Positions 40,201 through 51,928 of a stretch of 64,000 nucleotides of DNA are shown in pieces. Each line of letters starts with the position of its first letter. Within the stretch, counting starts at the first letter, position 1. Location: NCBI GenBank assembly GCA_029449235.1, contig JANATG010000013.1, positions 496,001 to 560,000 on the forward strand, given 5' to 3'. Made by a program: the position numbers and the translations under genes. The notes under the pieces were generated by a model that saw only the letters and a list, made by a program, of their open reading frames with translations, did no database searches and was not told where the DNA came from. Source of the stretch: Linnemannia schmuckeri (Eukaryota; Mortierellomycota; Mortierellomycetes; Mortierellales; Mortierellaceae).

Positions 40201-43200
40201 CCTCATTTTTGCGTCTCCTTTTTGTTCTCTTCTCCGCCCTCTTTTTTTTTTTTTTTTTTTTTTTCTCGCAACCTCACTGTTTTTTTCTCTCGCTCGTTCT
40301 CTGTCTGTCTTCCCCTTTCCTTTCCTTTCTTTCATTCCTACTTTTTTTTCTTCCTCTTCCCCTCCTTGCTCACCTCCTTTCCCCATTTCTTTGGTTTTTT
40401 TTTTATTGCCGCTGCCTTTATTATTCTTCATTCTCGCTCTTCTTTCATTTACCTGTTTCTTTCCTTTATTATTTTTACTTGTACACACGTTACATCCTTT
40501 CCAGTTAAACACACGGACTCTTCACTCCTTCCTTTCTTCCCTCTTCCCTCTTCCCTCTTCTCTCTTCTTGTTTCTTCTTTCTTCTTCCCCCTCTCCTTCC
40601 CCTTCCTCGCCCTCGCTCTCGCTCATCCTTGGCATCATCAGCAAGAGATTTAAAATTTCCCTCGATACACACGCGCCCTTCTTTTTTGTCCTTCCTCTCC
40701 TTGTGCTTCCTTTCCCTCCGTTCTTTCTCTCATCTCCTGCCTTTGCTCTTCACCGTCTTCCTTCCCTCCTTCCCTCTCCTTCCCTCCTTCAATCCTATTC
40801 CTTCAATTGCCGCTCCTTCCCTTCCCTTCCTGTCTCTTCCCTTTCACCCCTCCCTCCCCCAACTCCTCCTTATCCCTGTTCCTTATTATTACTTTCTCCT
40901 GTTGTTGCTTTCTAACACACATATTGTTCCAATCTACCATCAAACACGACAAACAAACACGTACAAAACAGACACTCATAGAGTCCTTTTCCCTTTACCT
41001 TTACCTTTCCCTTTCTTTTCTTCTCACTTTCCTCTCCCTCTCTCTCCCCTTCCCCTTCCCGCTCCTTCGCGCTTCGTGCTCCTGCACTCGACAACTATTT
41101 GTTTTCCCTTTTTTTTCTTCGACCTGTCACAACAATTGTCATTTCACCTCTGTGCTTTTACTCTATTCTTTCTTTTTCTTAACACGGATCAACAGGAGAC
41201 GGGGATAGAAAAAAAAAGAAAAAAGAAAAACAAAGACGCAGAAGAGGGAGTATTCGATTTGTCCTACCGACCTCTCGACACTTCTCTCGTTTTTCCTGTA
41301 TACACTTTCACCTCGTCTACGTAAAACCGTGGTGTTGGGCAAAAACAAACAAGCGTTCTTTTTTGAATGATCGTCTCTTCTATACTTCTTTTTTGACTGA
41401 TCGTCTCTGCTGTGATTTTATTTTTTTTTCCTGTTTCTCCTTACCATTGTCCACATCTCAATTACCTCAATTTCCTTACTTCCCTACCTCCCTTTCCTTG
41501 TCCTTCTTTCTTTCAACCCATTCCCCTGTCAAGAGACTACAAGGTTGACAAGGTAAACAAGACATGTATATCGAATCTGTTGTTGTTTGTTTTTGTTATT
41601 TTTTTCATTCTTCTGTTATCCATTCATATGAGTAACAACAACATGCCTCGGGATTTAGGTCCCTGTTTTTTGTGTGTCGGATCTATGTTCATTTGCTGTG
41701 TTCGGACATTTTGCTGATGGTGATGATGATACTGCTGTCGTTGTGTCCGTTTATTGACTTGTTTTTGAGTTGGATCCACCGAAGAGACAGAGACGCTCTC
41801 AGTCGACCCAAAAAAAAAACAAAAAGTCGAATCCAACCTACCTGCCCTTGTAACGTTTACTTTCCTGCCCACACACACCACATCATCCCCCTGTCTCTTC
41901 CCCCCCCCCCCCCCCTTTTTTTTTTTTTTCCTCCTCCTAGTCCTCTTATTTTTTTCTCTCCCGTTTTCTTAGTCAAAAATTCAAACGACGGAAAGAAAAA
42001 TATCCTTCAAGAACTTTTTCAAATGCGTATTTCATATTCCTCTTTTTTTCTGCATTCACGGTGATAACGGCAATCCGGCAAAGAACATAGCACAAAAAGA
42101 ACAAAAGAACAGACCAACAACAAAAAAGAGAACTAAAATGAAAGCGAGAGAGAGAAGGAAAGAAAGCAAGTGAGAGAAAAGGCGTTGAAGTGAGTTTCAT
42201 TCATTGTCACACTACATGGACATTGCTCCCTTTTCCTTTTTCTTCGGCAAACATTGCTTGACCCAGTTTTCATTCATTTTCCAACAGACGATATATTCAC
42301 AGATCCAACTGAAAGAAGTAATATTCAATGGTTATTGTCCTCCCTGGCGCTGGGGTTTAAGGGTTTTCACCCTTGGTGTTTAGTTTTCCTTCTCCTGGTT
42401 ACTCCTCGTCGTCCTCCTTGCTCAGCTCTTACATGACAAGCACGACATACATACATGCACACACAAACACGCCTCCTGACTGACAAAAACCTCCTGAAGT
42501 TCCTTTTTTTGATGATGATGCTGTATCTGATTTTGAACTAGTAACTGCCACTGCAATTGAATTGAAATGAACCACCCATCAGAACCTCCTTTTTCAACAA
42601 CAACTACCCCCCCCCCCCCCTACAGTTGGGAAACAAAAACGGAGGAAACAAGAGTAAAGCCTAATGCGAGGAAAAAAATAGCCCAGCAGGTTCATTATCG
42701 CGACTCATTTCAGATTTTCCTCCATTTCTCTTCTCGTTCGCCATCTTTGTTGTTCCCTTTTCCCTCCCTTTTTTTCTGCCCAAAACCGTGATTGTTTGAT
42801 CCAGGAGGACAACATAAACAGCAACATACTATGAACATAAGCAAATTCGAAAACATAGTATATATGAATGGGAATAGGACTGAGTAGGACAGTGAAATTG
42901 AAAGTGAGAAACAGAGTGAAGCTGTCTACTCTCTATTCACAGGTAATAAACACAACAACACACATCATTCAGTGATTGTACATCCACTTCACCCTTGTTT
43001 CTCAATGGGCTTGGCCTTTTTTAGCCTTTGCCTTCACTACATACTTTTCTTCTATCTTCTCTTCTCCACCGCTCACTCTCCTCTCTCTTTCTTTTTCCCT
43101 CCTCTACGTCTTTCCTCCACTCCCCTCACTACCCCCTCCCTTCCTACGCTTCTCCACTCCTCTTCTTTCTCCTACTCTCCTCTGCCTTCTTCTATCCCTC

Positions 43201-44687
43201 TCTATCTCTGTCTCTCTCATTGCCATATCCTTTTCATTTCCATTTCCATTTTCAATTCAAATACTTGCACTCGCTCTCCCACTTCCACTCTCTCCTCTTC
43301 TTTCTCTTCATATTGTCGTCGAGGATCGGCTGTCCCCTTTCATTTTCTTTTGCTCCATGTATGTCAACTTCTGGAGAGGTTTTTCGCCCTTTACCATTTC
43401 TCTGTCTACGCTATTGACTTGTCCCTTACTCTCTCTCTGTCTCCTGACAAATCTGTTCATGCACGTTGGAAGAAGGAAAAAAAAGTATCCAGGTTCTGGG
43501 ATCCGAGATTCGTGCAATCCTTTTCCTCTCTTTTCTTCTCTCTCTTCTCGTCCGTTCTTCTCTTTCTTTCTTTCTTTCCCTCCTTTTCTCTCCCATTCCC
43601 AATTCTTTCCCTCGGACACACCACCCACTCCCACATACATACGTGCTCGTACTCTCGTTTTCTTTCTTCAGCTCCTTTTTGGTACACTTCTTTTCCCTTT
43701 CCTTATTTTTACTTCGCCAGCAATCATCGTCTTCACCATTGATCGTCGTCCGCCCCCACCTCTCTCTTTTTTGGTTTTTTCTTTCTCTTTTTTTCTCTGC
43801 GGATCTGTGTCAATGAACTAACTTAGCTTTATTTGTTTTCTTCTACGCCTTCTCTCACCCTCACTTTCTCTCACCCTCACTTTCACTCACTCTCCGCTCA
43901 ACCATTTCCTTACTGTCTCCATCCCTGTTCAAAATATAAAATACCGATATTCACGATTGTGTCCGTGTCCAACCTTCTGTTTTCTTTTTTAACATCCTCT
44001 CGCTCATATTCTTCCTCCAACCCCCTCTTGTTTGTTTCTTCTCTCTCCTTCCTTTTTTCTCTTTTTTTTAACCCCCTAAACCAGTTTAAGAAAATCGGAA
44101 CTTTTAAGGTGCGTATTTGCCAAAGAGTGGGAAAGAGCGAGATACACAGTAAGAGGGAAGAATACACCGAACAGGGGATAAGGGTGTTGCGTGTGAGGGA
44201 GGGAGAGAGATAGGAACAAGGGGGTGTTTTGGGGGGTTCGATAAAAGAGAAAGGAGGGAGAGAAGTTGAATACTAAAAAAAAAGCTGTGGGAAACAGGAC
44301 AATACCCTATGTGACAATAAAAACCACCCCGCACTCCATCTCATCCCATTCATCCCCTTTTCAAGTGAATCCAAAACAATTGAATAATCAGTAGGCGCGT
44401 TCGTGTTTCTCTTTTTTTAACGCGTCCTTTTTCGTGTTTCTTGTCTTTTCTCCCATGATATTGTGTAGGACAACATAACCTCCGAGAGACAGCTCTCCAT
44501 ATATATATATATATATATTCTTTTGCGTAAAGAGAGTTGAACACAACTTTTCCCCAAGTCACCAACGGCAGCAGCATACGCTTCCACTCGCCACACCCCA
44601 CCCGCCCCCTTGTCGAAATCATACACAGAGACAAACACAATCTTGATCGTTCGTCTCACGCCACCCTTTTTTTTCGTATAAGTAACC
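40201..44687 (+). promoter_or_regulatory. Exceptionally long pyrimidine-rich tract upstream of the zinc-finger gene
   Basis: Much of the plus strand from about 40.2 to 44.1 kb is C/T (dense at 40201-40900, 40980-41160, 41890-41960, 43020-43350 and 43500-43820), including a long C run passing directly into a T run near 41900-41930, a second C run near 42610, and an (AT)n stretch at about 44503-44518. Frames through it read as Leu/Phe/Ser/Pro strings of up to 281 codons, with no Met-rich or charged composition, so I do not call them genes. It is most likely an extended promoter and leader of the gene starting at 44688; leader introns are possible. Confidence 0.5.
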
Positions 44688-47600
44688 ATGACGACTGCCT
44701 CAGCGCCACTCTCGACTTCTTCTGTCAACTCTATGGACTCCCCGATCCCTCAACACGGTCACATGGTCTACAGCAGGCGCCACAACGACGGCAACAACAA
44801 TAGCAACAACAATAGCAACAATAACAGCAACAGCAACAGCAACAGAAACTCATATCACTCTCTATCCGGCTCTGCGCCCAGCTCTCCCACACTCTCCCAC
44901 CAACAATACAACCAATATAGTCATCATCACCAGCATCACCACCACAGCCAATACAGCCACAGCAGCAGCAGTCAACGCCACAGCAACTCTTCGTCGTCGT
45001 ATACGAGTATGCCGCCACAAGGCGGTGAACCCCGGCGGACGCCGGTTCCAGCAGGTGCCCTGTCATCGTCCTATCCAACATCATCTAGGCTCCTTCCAAG
45101 GGACCGCTCGGTCGAGCCACGCATGATGACCGGTCAAGCACAGACCAGTAACAACAACAGCCAGTACCCGCCAACACCTGCATCTTATCACGCTCAACCC
45201 CCACACTGCTCCAACCAGCCCGGATCACGTTCCAGCTGGGCTGGTTACAGTAGCAGCAGCAGAGAAGAGCAGGAGTCTAGCTTTTCTTTGACGTCTTCTT
45301 CCTCAACGGCAGCAGCAGGGACGACGACTGGAACCCCTTACTTTCGGAAGAACATGCACCATGACTCACAGGATGACTACCATCACTCACCACAGCATGG
45401 GACTTATATTCCCCCGCCTTTTTCGTCATCATCGGCGATTAGCCATCAAGAGTATCGGACCAACAACAGTAGTAGCAACAGTCTTGACGACTTGCATCAT
45501 TCCTACAATAACAACAGCAACAGCTATCATCACAAGCGTGAGGGCTCCTTCTCATCACTGGACTACCACTATCAGAGGTCGTCTGGTCAGGATGGCTACT
45601 CTGCTGACCTTTACAACGGCGGAGGACGTGGAGGTGGATACGAGTCCGGTGCGGCAGCAGCAGCAGCAGCCGGCAATGGTGGCAGCGGCGGTGAAGGCGG
45701 CGAAGGCGGTGATGGTAGTGGCGGCAAGCATCGCAACAACTCGGTTTCGTCAAACGCCAGTCAATCCAGCACGTCGTCCCTCTCCCACTACCAGCCTCAT
45801 TTGAGCGGGAACAAGCATCCTTGCAAGTTCCCGACCTGTGGCTGGAGCTTCAAGCGGTATGAGCATCTAAAGCGACACATGCTTGTCCATACCAAGGAAC
45901 GGGCCTTTGTCTGCGATTACCATGGCTGTGAGAAGTCGTTCAGTCGGTCCGACAACTTTTCGGCACACTTGAGAACTCACTCCAAAAAATCGGCGGCAGC
46001 AGCAGCAGCAGCGGCGGCGGGGACGACGACTACTCATATCAGACGGTTTGAGAGGCAGCAACAGCAGATGGCAGCATCGGCAACAGCAGCAGGAGCAGAA
46101 GGGGGAGGGTCAATGATGATTGACTCGATCCGGACCAACTTTCCAAACAGCTCGACGTTAGCTTTGGTGTCTTCGGGACCCTTGAGTGATACGCCTTCAG
46201 AGAGGAGGGGTGGTTCTGGAGGTGGGACTGATTATGCGCATCATCGTCATAGTATTGCTGGATATCCCAGTTACTCCGGTGGATCCCGGTCACCGTTACA
46301 GATGCAGAACATTTATTCTCATGGTTTCCCTACTCCAGGTAAGTTGTGAAGCCTAAGCCGATGATTCCTTGTTTTTTTTTAAGAACAATATGTCCAGTGC
46401 TAACTTCCTTCCTCTTCCTTTTCCTCAATTAGTGACGAACCATGGACCCAACAGCGTAACAGCAAGATCGGCCAGGAACTCGTATTGTGGTCCATCCTCT
46501 GCCACTTCAGACGACCCGACTCCTTCAGACTACGATCAACAGCAGCAGCAACCAAAATCCGAAACATTGTTGTCGTCAGCCTTTTCGTTCGGGTTTCCTT
46601 CAGGGGAGCAACAACAACAGCAGCAGCAACACCAGCAGTACCACAAACGGAGCCCATCCTCAGGCATGCATCCTTTGGACTCTCCTACTACCCCAACCAC
46701 TGCAACAGCACCTACGAATCCTACTTCAGGCACTATTGGTACAGTAGAAGGGATTGTGCCCAAGTTCAACACCATCAAGCTGGATCTCAAGTCTGTCACC
46801 AATCATCCCGAAGGCTCATCTTCCTCTCAACGGCAGCACCAGACCTATCATCACCATCAGCAGTACCAGCAGCAGAGAAGGTTCTCGAGCCCGGAGGCCG
46901 AGGACGATGTCGAGTTCAAGAGATCGGCCTCCGTCCGGAATGGGTCACCAAATCCGTACCCGTATCACCACCATGAGCATCAACATCATCAACACCGGTA
47001 CAGCAGTGGCAGCATCCATTCTGGGTTCAAATCTGAAGAGCAGGGTGAGGATCAGCATCTTTCTCGGCGATGTGAGTCCAGTCCAGGTGCAGGTCGTGAG
47101 CGTGATGAAGATGATCGACACTACGAAAAGTCAGCGTCATCGGATACTGCCACGAGGCACGAGCACCCGAACCCAAACCCCAATGGCGAGTCTCCCGTTT
47201 TAGCTCATCGTGGTGTACATCCTGTAGGAGATGATGAAATGGAGACTGGTAGTGGTGGCGTCAAGTATGAGCAGCAGCAGCAGTCGTCGTCGATAAACTT
47301 TCCGGCATCGATCTCGTCACACTTTGCGCCCACCAGCAGCAGTGGCAACAATAAGGCCAACTCCTCGCATCAAGGTTCTCCAATCATGCGCGATATCCAT
47401 GACGGTCCGTTGAAGAGCAGTGATGGGCGTGGTTTATCGTCATCACCGCCCAACTCATCGTTCGTCTCTGTAGACAGACGACCATCCTCTTCATCGGCGG
47501 TTCATATGTCGGGATCATACCAGCATTTGAATGGATCCGTCTCGCCACCCAGGAGCAACTCGGACAGTTATTCGGGGTCGGTACTCATGGACGAGGACGG

Positions 47601-48504
47601 TAACCCGTTGCATCCACAACATCGTCGCCATTCGGGATACCACCACTCCCAGCATCACGGAGGAGGGGGGTATGCTGACTATGACTGTGTTGGCGGGTAC
47701 CCACATTCGCCTCGCATGCACCATGCGTCTTCTTCGTCGTCGTATTATCAATACCAGGGCCAAGGCGGACATCATCCACAGCAGCAGCATTATAATGGAC
47801 GGTCGTCGTCGTCGTCAACATCGCCCATGAACGGAGGCGGCAATTCGAGTCATAATCATCACCAGTACTCTCCTTACCACTCACAACAGCAGCAGCAGCC
47901 GCAGTACCCAATGGAGGAGGCCGGATTGTACCACCATGGCCATCCCGGTCACCATCATGGCCACCTCAACCACCATCATGGCATGCCTCCATTACCTACT
48001 CCTAGCTCTTCTTCCTCCCATGTCCAACAACAGCAGCAATCGCAGCCTCTATCACAGCCACCACAAAGAATCACAAGTTCTGGTAGTGGGTCTGTAAGCG
48101 GTGCGATGGGAGGAGGATCAGCAGGAGGAGGACGAATGAGAGGTATGATTTCGTCGGCAAAGAACCACTGTTGTCCGGTCTCGGGGTGCATGAAACGATT
48201 CAAGCGGTTGGAGCATCTGAAGCGCCATACAAAGACACACACCCTTGAACGACCCTTTGCCTGTTCGGCTGCTGGATGTAACAAGCGGTTCTCGCGTTCT
48301 GATAACCTTTGTAAGTATTTTGCTTTAATGTCACTGTTACTGTTTTTGTGGCGACCTTTGTGCGTGTGTGTGTGCATCTGCATCTGATGATGACTGTTAA
48401 TTAACGCTTTCTTTTTTTTTTTTTTATTGGTATTAGCACAACACATCAAGACGCATCAGCGTCAGTTGATGAGCAAGATCCACTGGAAGCAGCGCTCCAT
48501 GTAA
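44688..48504 (+). CDS. Transcription factor with two separate C2H2 zinc-finger pairs (1198 aa)
   Basis: Three exons: 44688-46338, 46433-48310, 48437-48504; joins read TPVTNHG and SDNLSQHIKTH. The protein is mostly low-complexity (Ser, Gln, His, Asn, Gly). Two finger pairs stand out, all C-x4-C-x12-H-x3-H: C379/C384/H397/H401 and C409/C414/H427/H431, then C1131/C1136/H1149/H1153 and C1161/C1166/H1179/H1183. Helices of the two pairs nearly match: FKRYEHLKRH against FKRLEHLKRH, and FSRSDNFSAH against FSRSDNLSQH. From memory, these resemble the Msn2/Seb1 stress-response class, which binds AGGGG, so a nuclear stress or nutrient regulator is inferred. The second pair ends 15 residues from the C-terminus, the usual place in that class; the first pair is internal. 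An alternative is two genes read as one, but the 94-nt intron at 46339-46432 has good signals and keeps the frame. Confidence 0.87.
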
Positions 48505-48558
48505 AAACAACAAACCACACATATATAGTCTCGTGTCCGAGACGCGTCTTTCCGTTAA

Positions 48559-48644
48559 TTTTTTTTTTTTTTTTTTTTTTTTTTTTGCACATCTGTAACT
48601 ATAGTCCTTCCTTTGCTTTTGCTTTTGCTTTTGCTTTTGCTTTT

Positions 48645-48677
<33 letters not shown>
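48559..48677. repeat. T28 run, (GCTTTT)5 and T31 run between convergent genes
   Basis: Directly after the zinc-finger stop come a T run (48559-48586), five perfect GCTTTT units (48615-48644) and a second T run (48647-48677). They lie in the 3' UTR, before the AATAAA at 48737. Confidence 0.92.
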
Positions 48678-48680
<3 letters not shown>

Positions 48681-48736
48681 GCTCTGTATTCATAGTTCCA
48701 CATCCATACTTTTTGCTATCTCACATCTACTTTCGT

Positions 48737-48742
48737 AATAAA
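48737..48742 (+). terminator. Polyadenylation signal AATAAA of the zinc-finger gene
   Basis: A perfect AATAAA about 230 nt after the stop at 48504. Confidence 0.5.
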
Positions 48743-48793
48743 CCCTAGCTATTCCTACGCTTTTTAATTAACGATTTCATGCTCGAAGCAAAG

Positions 48794-48799
48794 TTTATT
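48794..48799 (-). terminator. Polyadenylation signal AATAAA of the J-protein gene
   Basis: TTTATT on the plus strand is AATAAA on the minus strand, 150 nt after the J-protein stop at 48949. It lies only about 50 bp from the plus-strand signal, so the two transcripts end almost head to head. Confidence 0.5.
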
Positions 48800-48948
48800 C
48801 CTTACAAGTCGGTTGATAACAGATGGTAGATGTTGGATGGTAGATCGTAGATCATAGATGGTAGATAGAGAGCATCAAAGTGAGGTTGTTGGGAACACGC
48901 AAGGAATCAAAAAGCAATATGTTTACGTTGGGCATTTGATGTCAATGC

Positions 48949-51074
48949 TCAATCGCGACTGTATCTAGCGCGCTCCGGAGAATTTGATCCGCCAAGTCCT
49001 ATCCATGGTAGACGAGTGGAAAAAAGAAAAAAATTTAACGTCAAAAAGCGGTTCAAAGTCACTGAATCCATGCGTGATATCTAAACTAAAGTCAGTTAGA
49101 CTTACTCTGGCCATTTCCCATTTGTGGGTGGAAGAGGTCCGGTTCGCCTTCATTATCGTCAAAATAGTCTCTGTGCTCTCGTGTCATTCCCGCATAACGT
49201 CCAGTTCCACTTCCAGTTGCAGCTCCTCGTCCGCCGCTACCACCTTGATGTCGAGATCGCCGATGCTCTGACAAGGTCTCGTACATGATCTCGTCATCGT
49301 CATCGTCATCCAAGAACACCGTCTCTGTCCTGCTAGGACGAGCTGCTGCTGATGTTGTCCTTCGGTACTGGTCCCGATCTCGACCCATCCTCCGCGCAGA
49401 AGAGGAGTCTACTCCCTCACCCCTACTACCAAGCCGATATCCGCCTGAGGAACCGCCGCTGCCGGTAATATTAGAGCTCCTGCCGCCGCGATCACGGCTG
49501 CTACTAGAGCGCTTTTGAGTGTCATCATCGTCGTCAAGGATGATAATCGGTTGCTGTCCATCAGTGCCCTGCTCCAGACTAACCGCCGGTTGTGCTCGCC
49601 CCTCGATCGCAGTTGCAACACCATTGATAAACGTCTCTCGAGTCCCGTCAGACTTATCGACCGTCGTCGTCGTGACACCCTGCGCATCGGTTACTTCGGT
49701 CACCGTTGTCCGTTTCCCGTTCACAATCGTCGTCCTTGTTGATGTCCGATTGCCACCACCTCCCATTGACGATGATGAAGACGACGATGTCGTAAATCCT
49801 CCCCCTCCTCTATCGCCACTGGATCCAAAGTTGGTGAACGGACTAGACCTCGATCCAGTTCCTGACCACTGCGACTGTGACTGTGTTTGGGTCGAGTTGG
49901 CGAACGGAGAGGTCGAAAACAACGTCGGTCTCTGTTGTTGCTGCTGCTGTTCACCGCGGCGAAAAGGGTCGTGATCTCCAAAAGCCGACCTAAAAAACGC
50001 ATCATGATGATGTTGATGGAATCCATGATCGTGCATGAAATCTAGTGGAAAACCCGGTCCATGTCCGCGTGGGAATCCGCCGCCAAACATGGATCCCATA
50101 TGTTGGTCGAACAGGTTGCGCATATGTTGGTGCTGGTGATCTGCGAAAAAGGCTTGATCTATTAAATGTGAAGGAAAATGTGGCGGAGGATAACAAAGAG
50201 TCAGTTTCGGTTGATGTCCGTAAGGTCTTATGGTAGTGTTTAGCCATGTCTTCAGAGTTTATGTATCCCACTCCTTTGTGTTGATCATTGTTTATCAATA
50301 GACACTAAGAGTGTCCCCTCCCGAAACATGACAATAAACATAAAAACTAATGCGCCAAGAATAAAAAGGAAAAGAAATTTCGAGAACAAAAGACAAATAA
50401 TCACGCGTAATTCACCTCCAGAGAAAATATCGTGCAAGGTGGCATGGTTACTTCCATAGACACTCCCAATAGAATACGGTTGCTGTGATGTAGTAAAAGA
50501 AGAAGGCGAAGATGAAGAGGTTGAGAAAAACCCACCATGGAAACCACCAGCACCCGCTGGGACACCAAAGGACGAAAAGAAAGGCGAGTCAAATCCGAAC
50601 CCAAAGCCCTGAGGACGTCCACGAGCTTGTGCTCCTCCGTGCGGGAAGAATCCTGAAAGGTCCGGTTGTGGGTTGGGATCGCCTCCTGCCTTGACGCCCT
50701 CGTATCCGTACCGATCGTATAGTTCCCGCTTCTTGTCTACAAGAACGTACAGGGGTGTTTTGTAAGAAAAAAATATTAGTCAAGTAGTCCAAAAAGTACG
50801 ACCTTCCAGATAAAAAACAACAGGAACAAAAGAAAAAAAAGAGCGAGAGCATTCGAAAAGTACCGTCGAAGAGGACGTCGTAGGCTTCGCTGATGAGTTG
50901 AAAGTGCTGGGAGGCTTCTTCCTTCATGTGCGGCTTCATCTTGTCGGGGTGGAAGAGCAGGGCCTGTTTGCGGTATGCCTTGCGAACGTCGTCCTTGGAG
51001 GCGCCTGGCTCGAGGCAGAGGAGTTCATAGTAGTTGGGCTTGTCGTTCTGCTGGTCTCCGTCGGTAGTGCTCAT
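48949..51074 (-). CDS. DNAJB6-like J-domain co-chaperone (538 aa)
   Basis: Four exons: 51074-50864, 50736-50416, 50140-49106, 48998-48949. J domain at about residues 14-80, with HPD at 42-44 (LFHPDK) and KKRELYDRYG at its end, joined across intron 1. A Gly/Phe-rich region follows, then a His/Gln-rich part. Residues 310-351 (TSTRTTIVNGKRTT and later DGTRETFING) match the arrangement known after the Ser-rich region of animal DNAJB2/DNAJB6. There is no Cys-rich zinc domain. J-proteins stimulate Hsp70 ATPase; DNAJB6 types hold aggregation-prone, polyQ-like clients, which suits a proteome as Gln-rich as this one. Two hydrophobic-plus-acidic stretches, PIIILDDDDD (about 375-384) and TVFLDDDDDDE (about 451-461), resemble SUMO-interacting motifs. 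The last 16-codon exon is the least certain, since its acceptor was chosen for its pyrimidine tract. Confidence 0.9.
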
Positions 51075-51928
51075 TGTTGTTATTCCAAGAAAAGAAAAAG
51101 TGCTGGCGGGGAGTTTGGTCTGGGTTGGTCTTTTCTATGGCTCTCGGGTAAACGCGTTTTGACCTGGTTGAATGAATGAGGGAGTGTGGTTTTATGTTTT
51201 TTTCTTGAATATTGAGTCGTTTTTTTTTTTTTCTTTTTTCTTTTTTCTTTTTTCGCTGTGTACGGTTATGGTTGTAGTCCGATAGAAAGTGTTTCCTGTG
51301 TCGTTGATGTCGCCGGTTGAATGAGTGTAATGAATGAATGCAATGGTAGTGGGAGCCGAGGACAGGAATAGAGGAGAATAAGGAGATGTGAAAGAAGCAA
51401 AGATATGCAGCAGACAGAGGCAGAGGCAGATAAAAAAAGCGTAAAATTTGAGGTGCAGCAAAGCCCTCCCCGACAACGAATGACGACAGGCTCGGTCAAC
51501 TGTGCACCAGTGAGTAGTTCACTCTCTCACTTTAATTCGATCCTCCTTGACTTATCTTTTTTTCTTTTTTTGTTCTTGCTCACACACCCTTTGTGCATTA
51601 CCCATTATCCTTCAACCCTTGCCCTTTTACTCGCTCTCTTCTCTTCACCCTTCCTCTTTCCATTTCCTTCTCTTTGCTTACTATACCCCCTTCCCTTCTT
51701 CCCGACCCCTTCCTCGTCTGACTGACATCGCACTCGCTTGTCCCATTCTTACTTTTTCTTTTACTTTTCCTGACTTATCTGACTGATCCCCTCCCTCTGA
51801 TTGTGCTTGTGCCTCGTATTTCTCTTCAAATATTCTCATCATAACGGACACACACACTTCTGTCATCAATTCTGTGTTTTCTTCATCTCTTGTCTGCCTC
51901 CTTTGTCATCGCTTATTTGTTTCCAACG
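51075..51928. promoter_or_regulatory. Divergent promoter region with oppositely polarised tracts
   Basis: It separates the minus-strand J-protein from the plus-strand surface-protein gene. The left part is G/A-rich on plus (51360-51430), hence C/T-rich for the J-protein; the right part (51540-51860) is C/T-rich on plus for the surface protein. No gene lies within. Confidence 0.5.

Noticed and set aside
40147..41324. Overlapping open frames of 168-251 codons, Leu/Phe/Ser/Pro-rich
   Set aside because: They arise from C/T-rich DNA, which rarely makes stop codons on that strand; overlapping frames have the same composition.
42972..43821. Two open frames of 256 and 281 codons that look like membrane proteins
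   Set aside because: The apparent hydrophobicity is caused by pyrimidine-rich codons (Phe, Leu, Ser); no charged loops or helix spacing.
45361..45804. Open frame of 147 codons inside the zinc-finger gene
   Set aside because: Alternative-frame shadow of repetitive CAN/CAG-type codons.
51890..51928. Thirteen-codon upstream extension of the surface protein
   Set aside because: It would need a TTG start; the ATG at 51929 gives a normal signal peptide.
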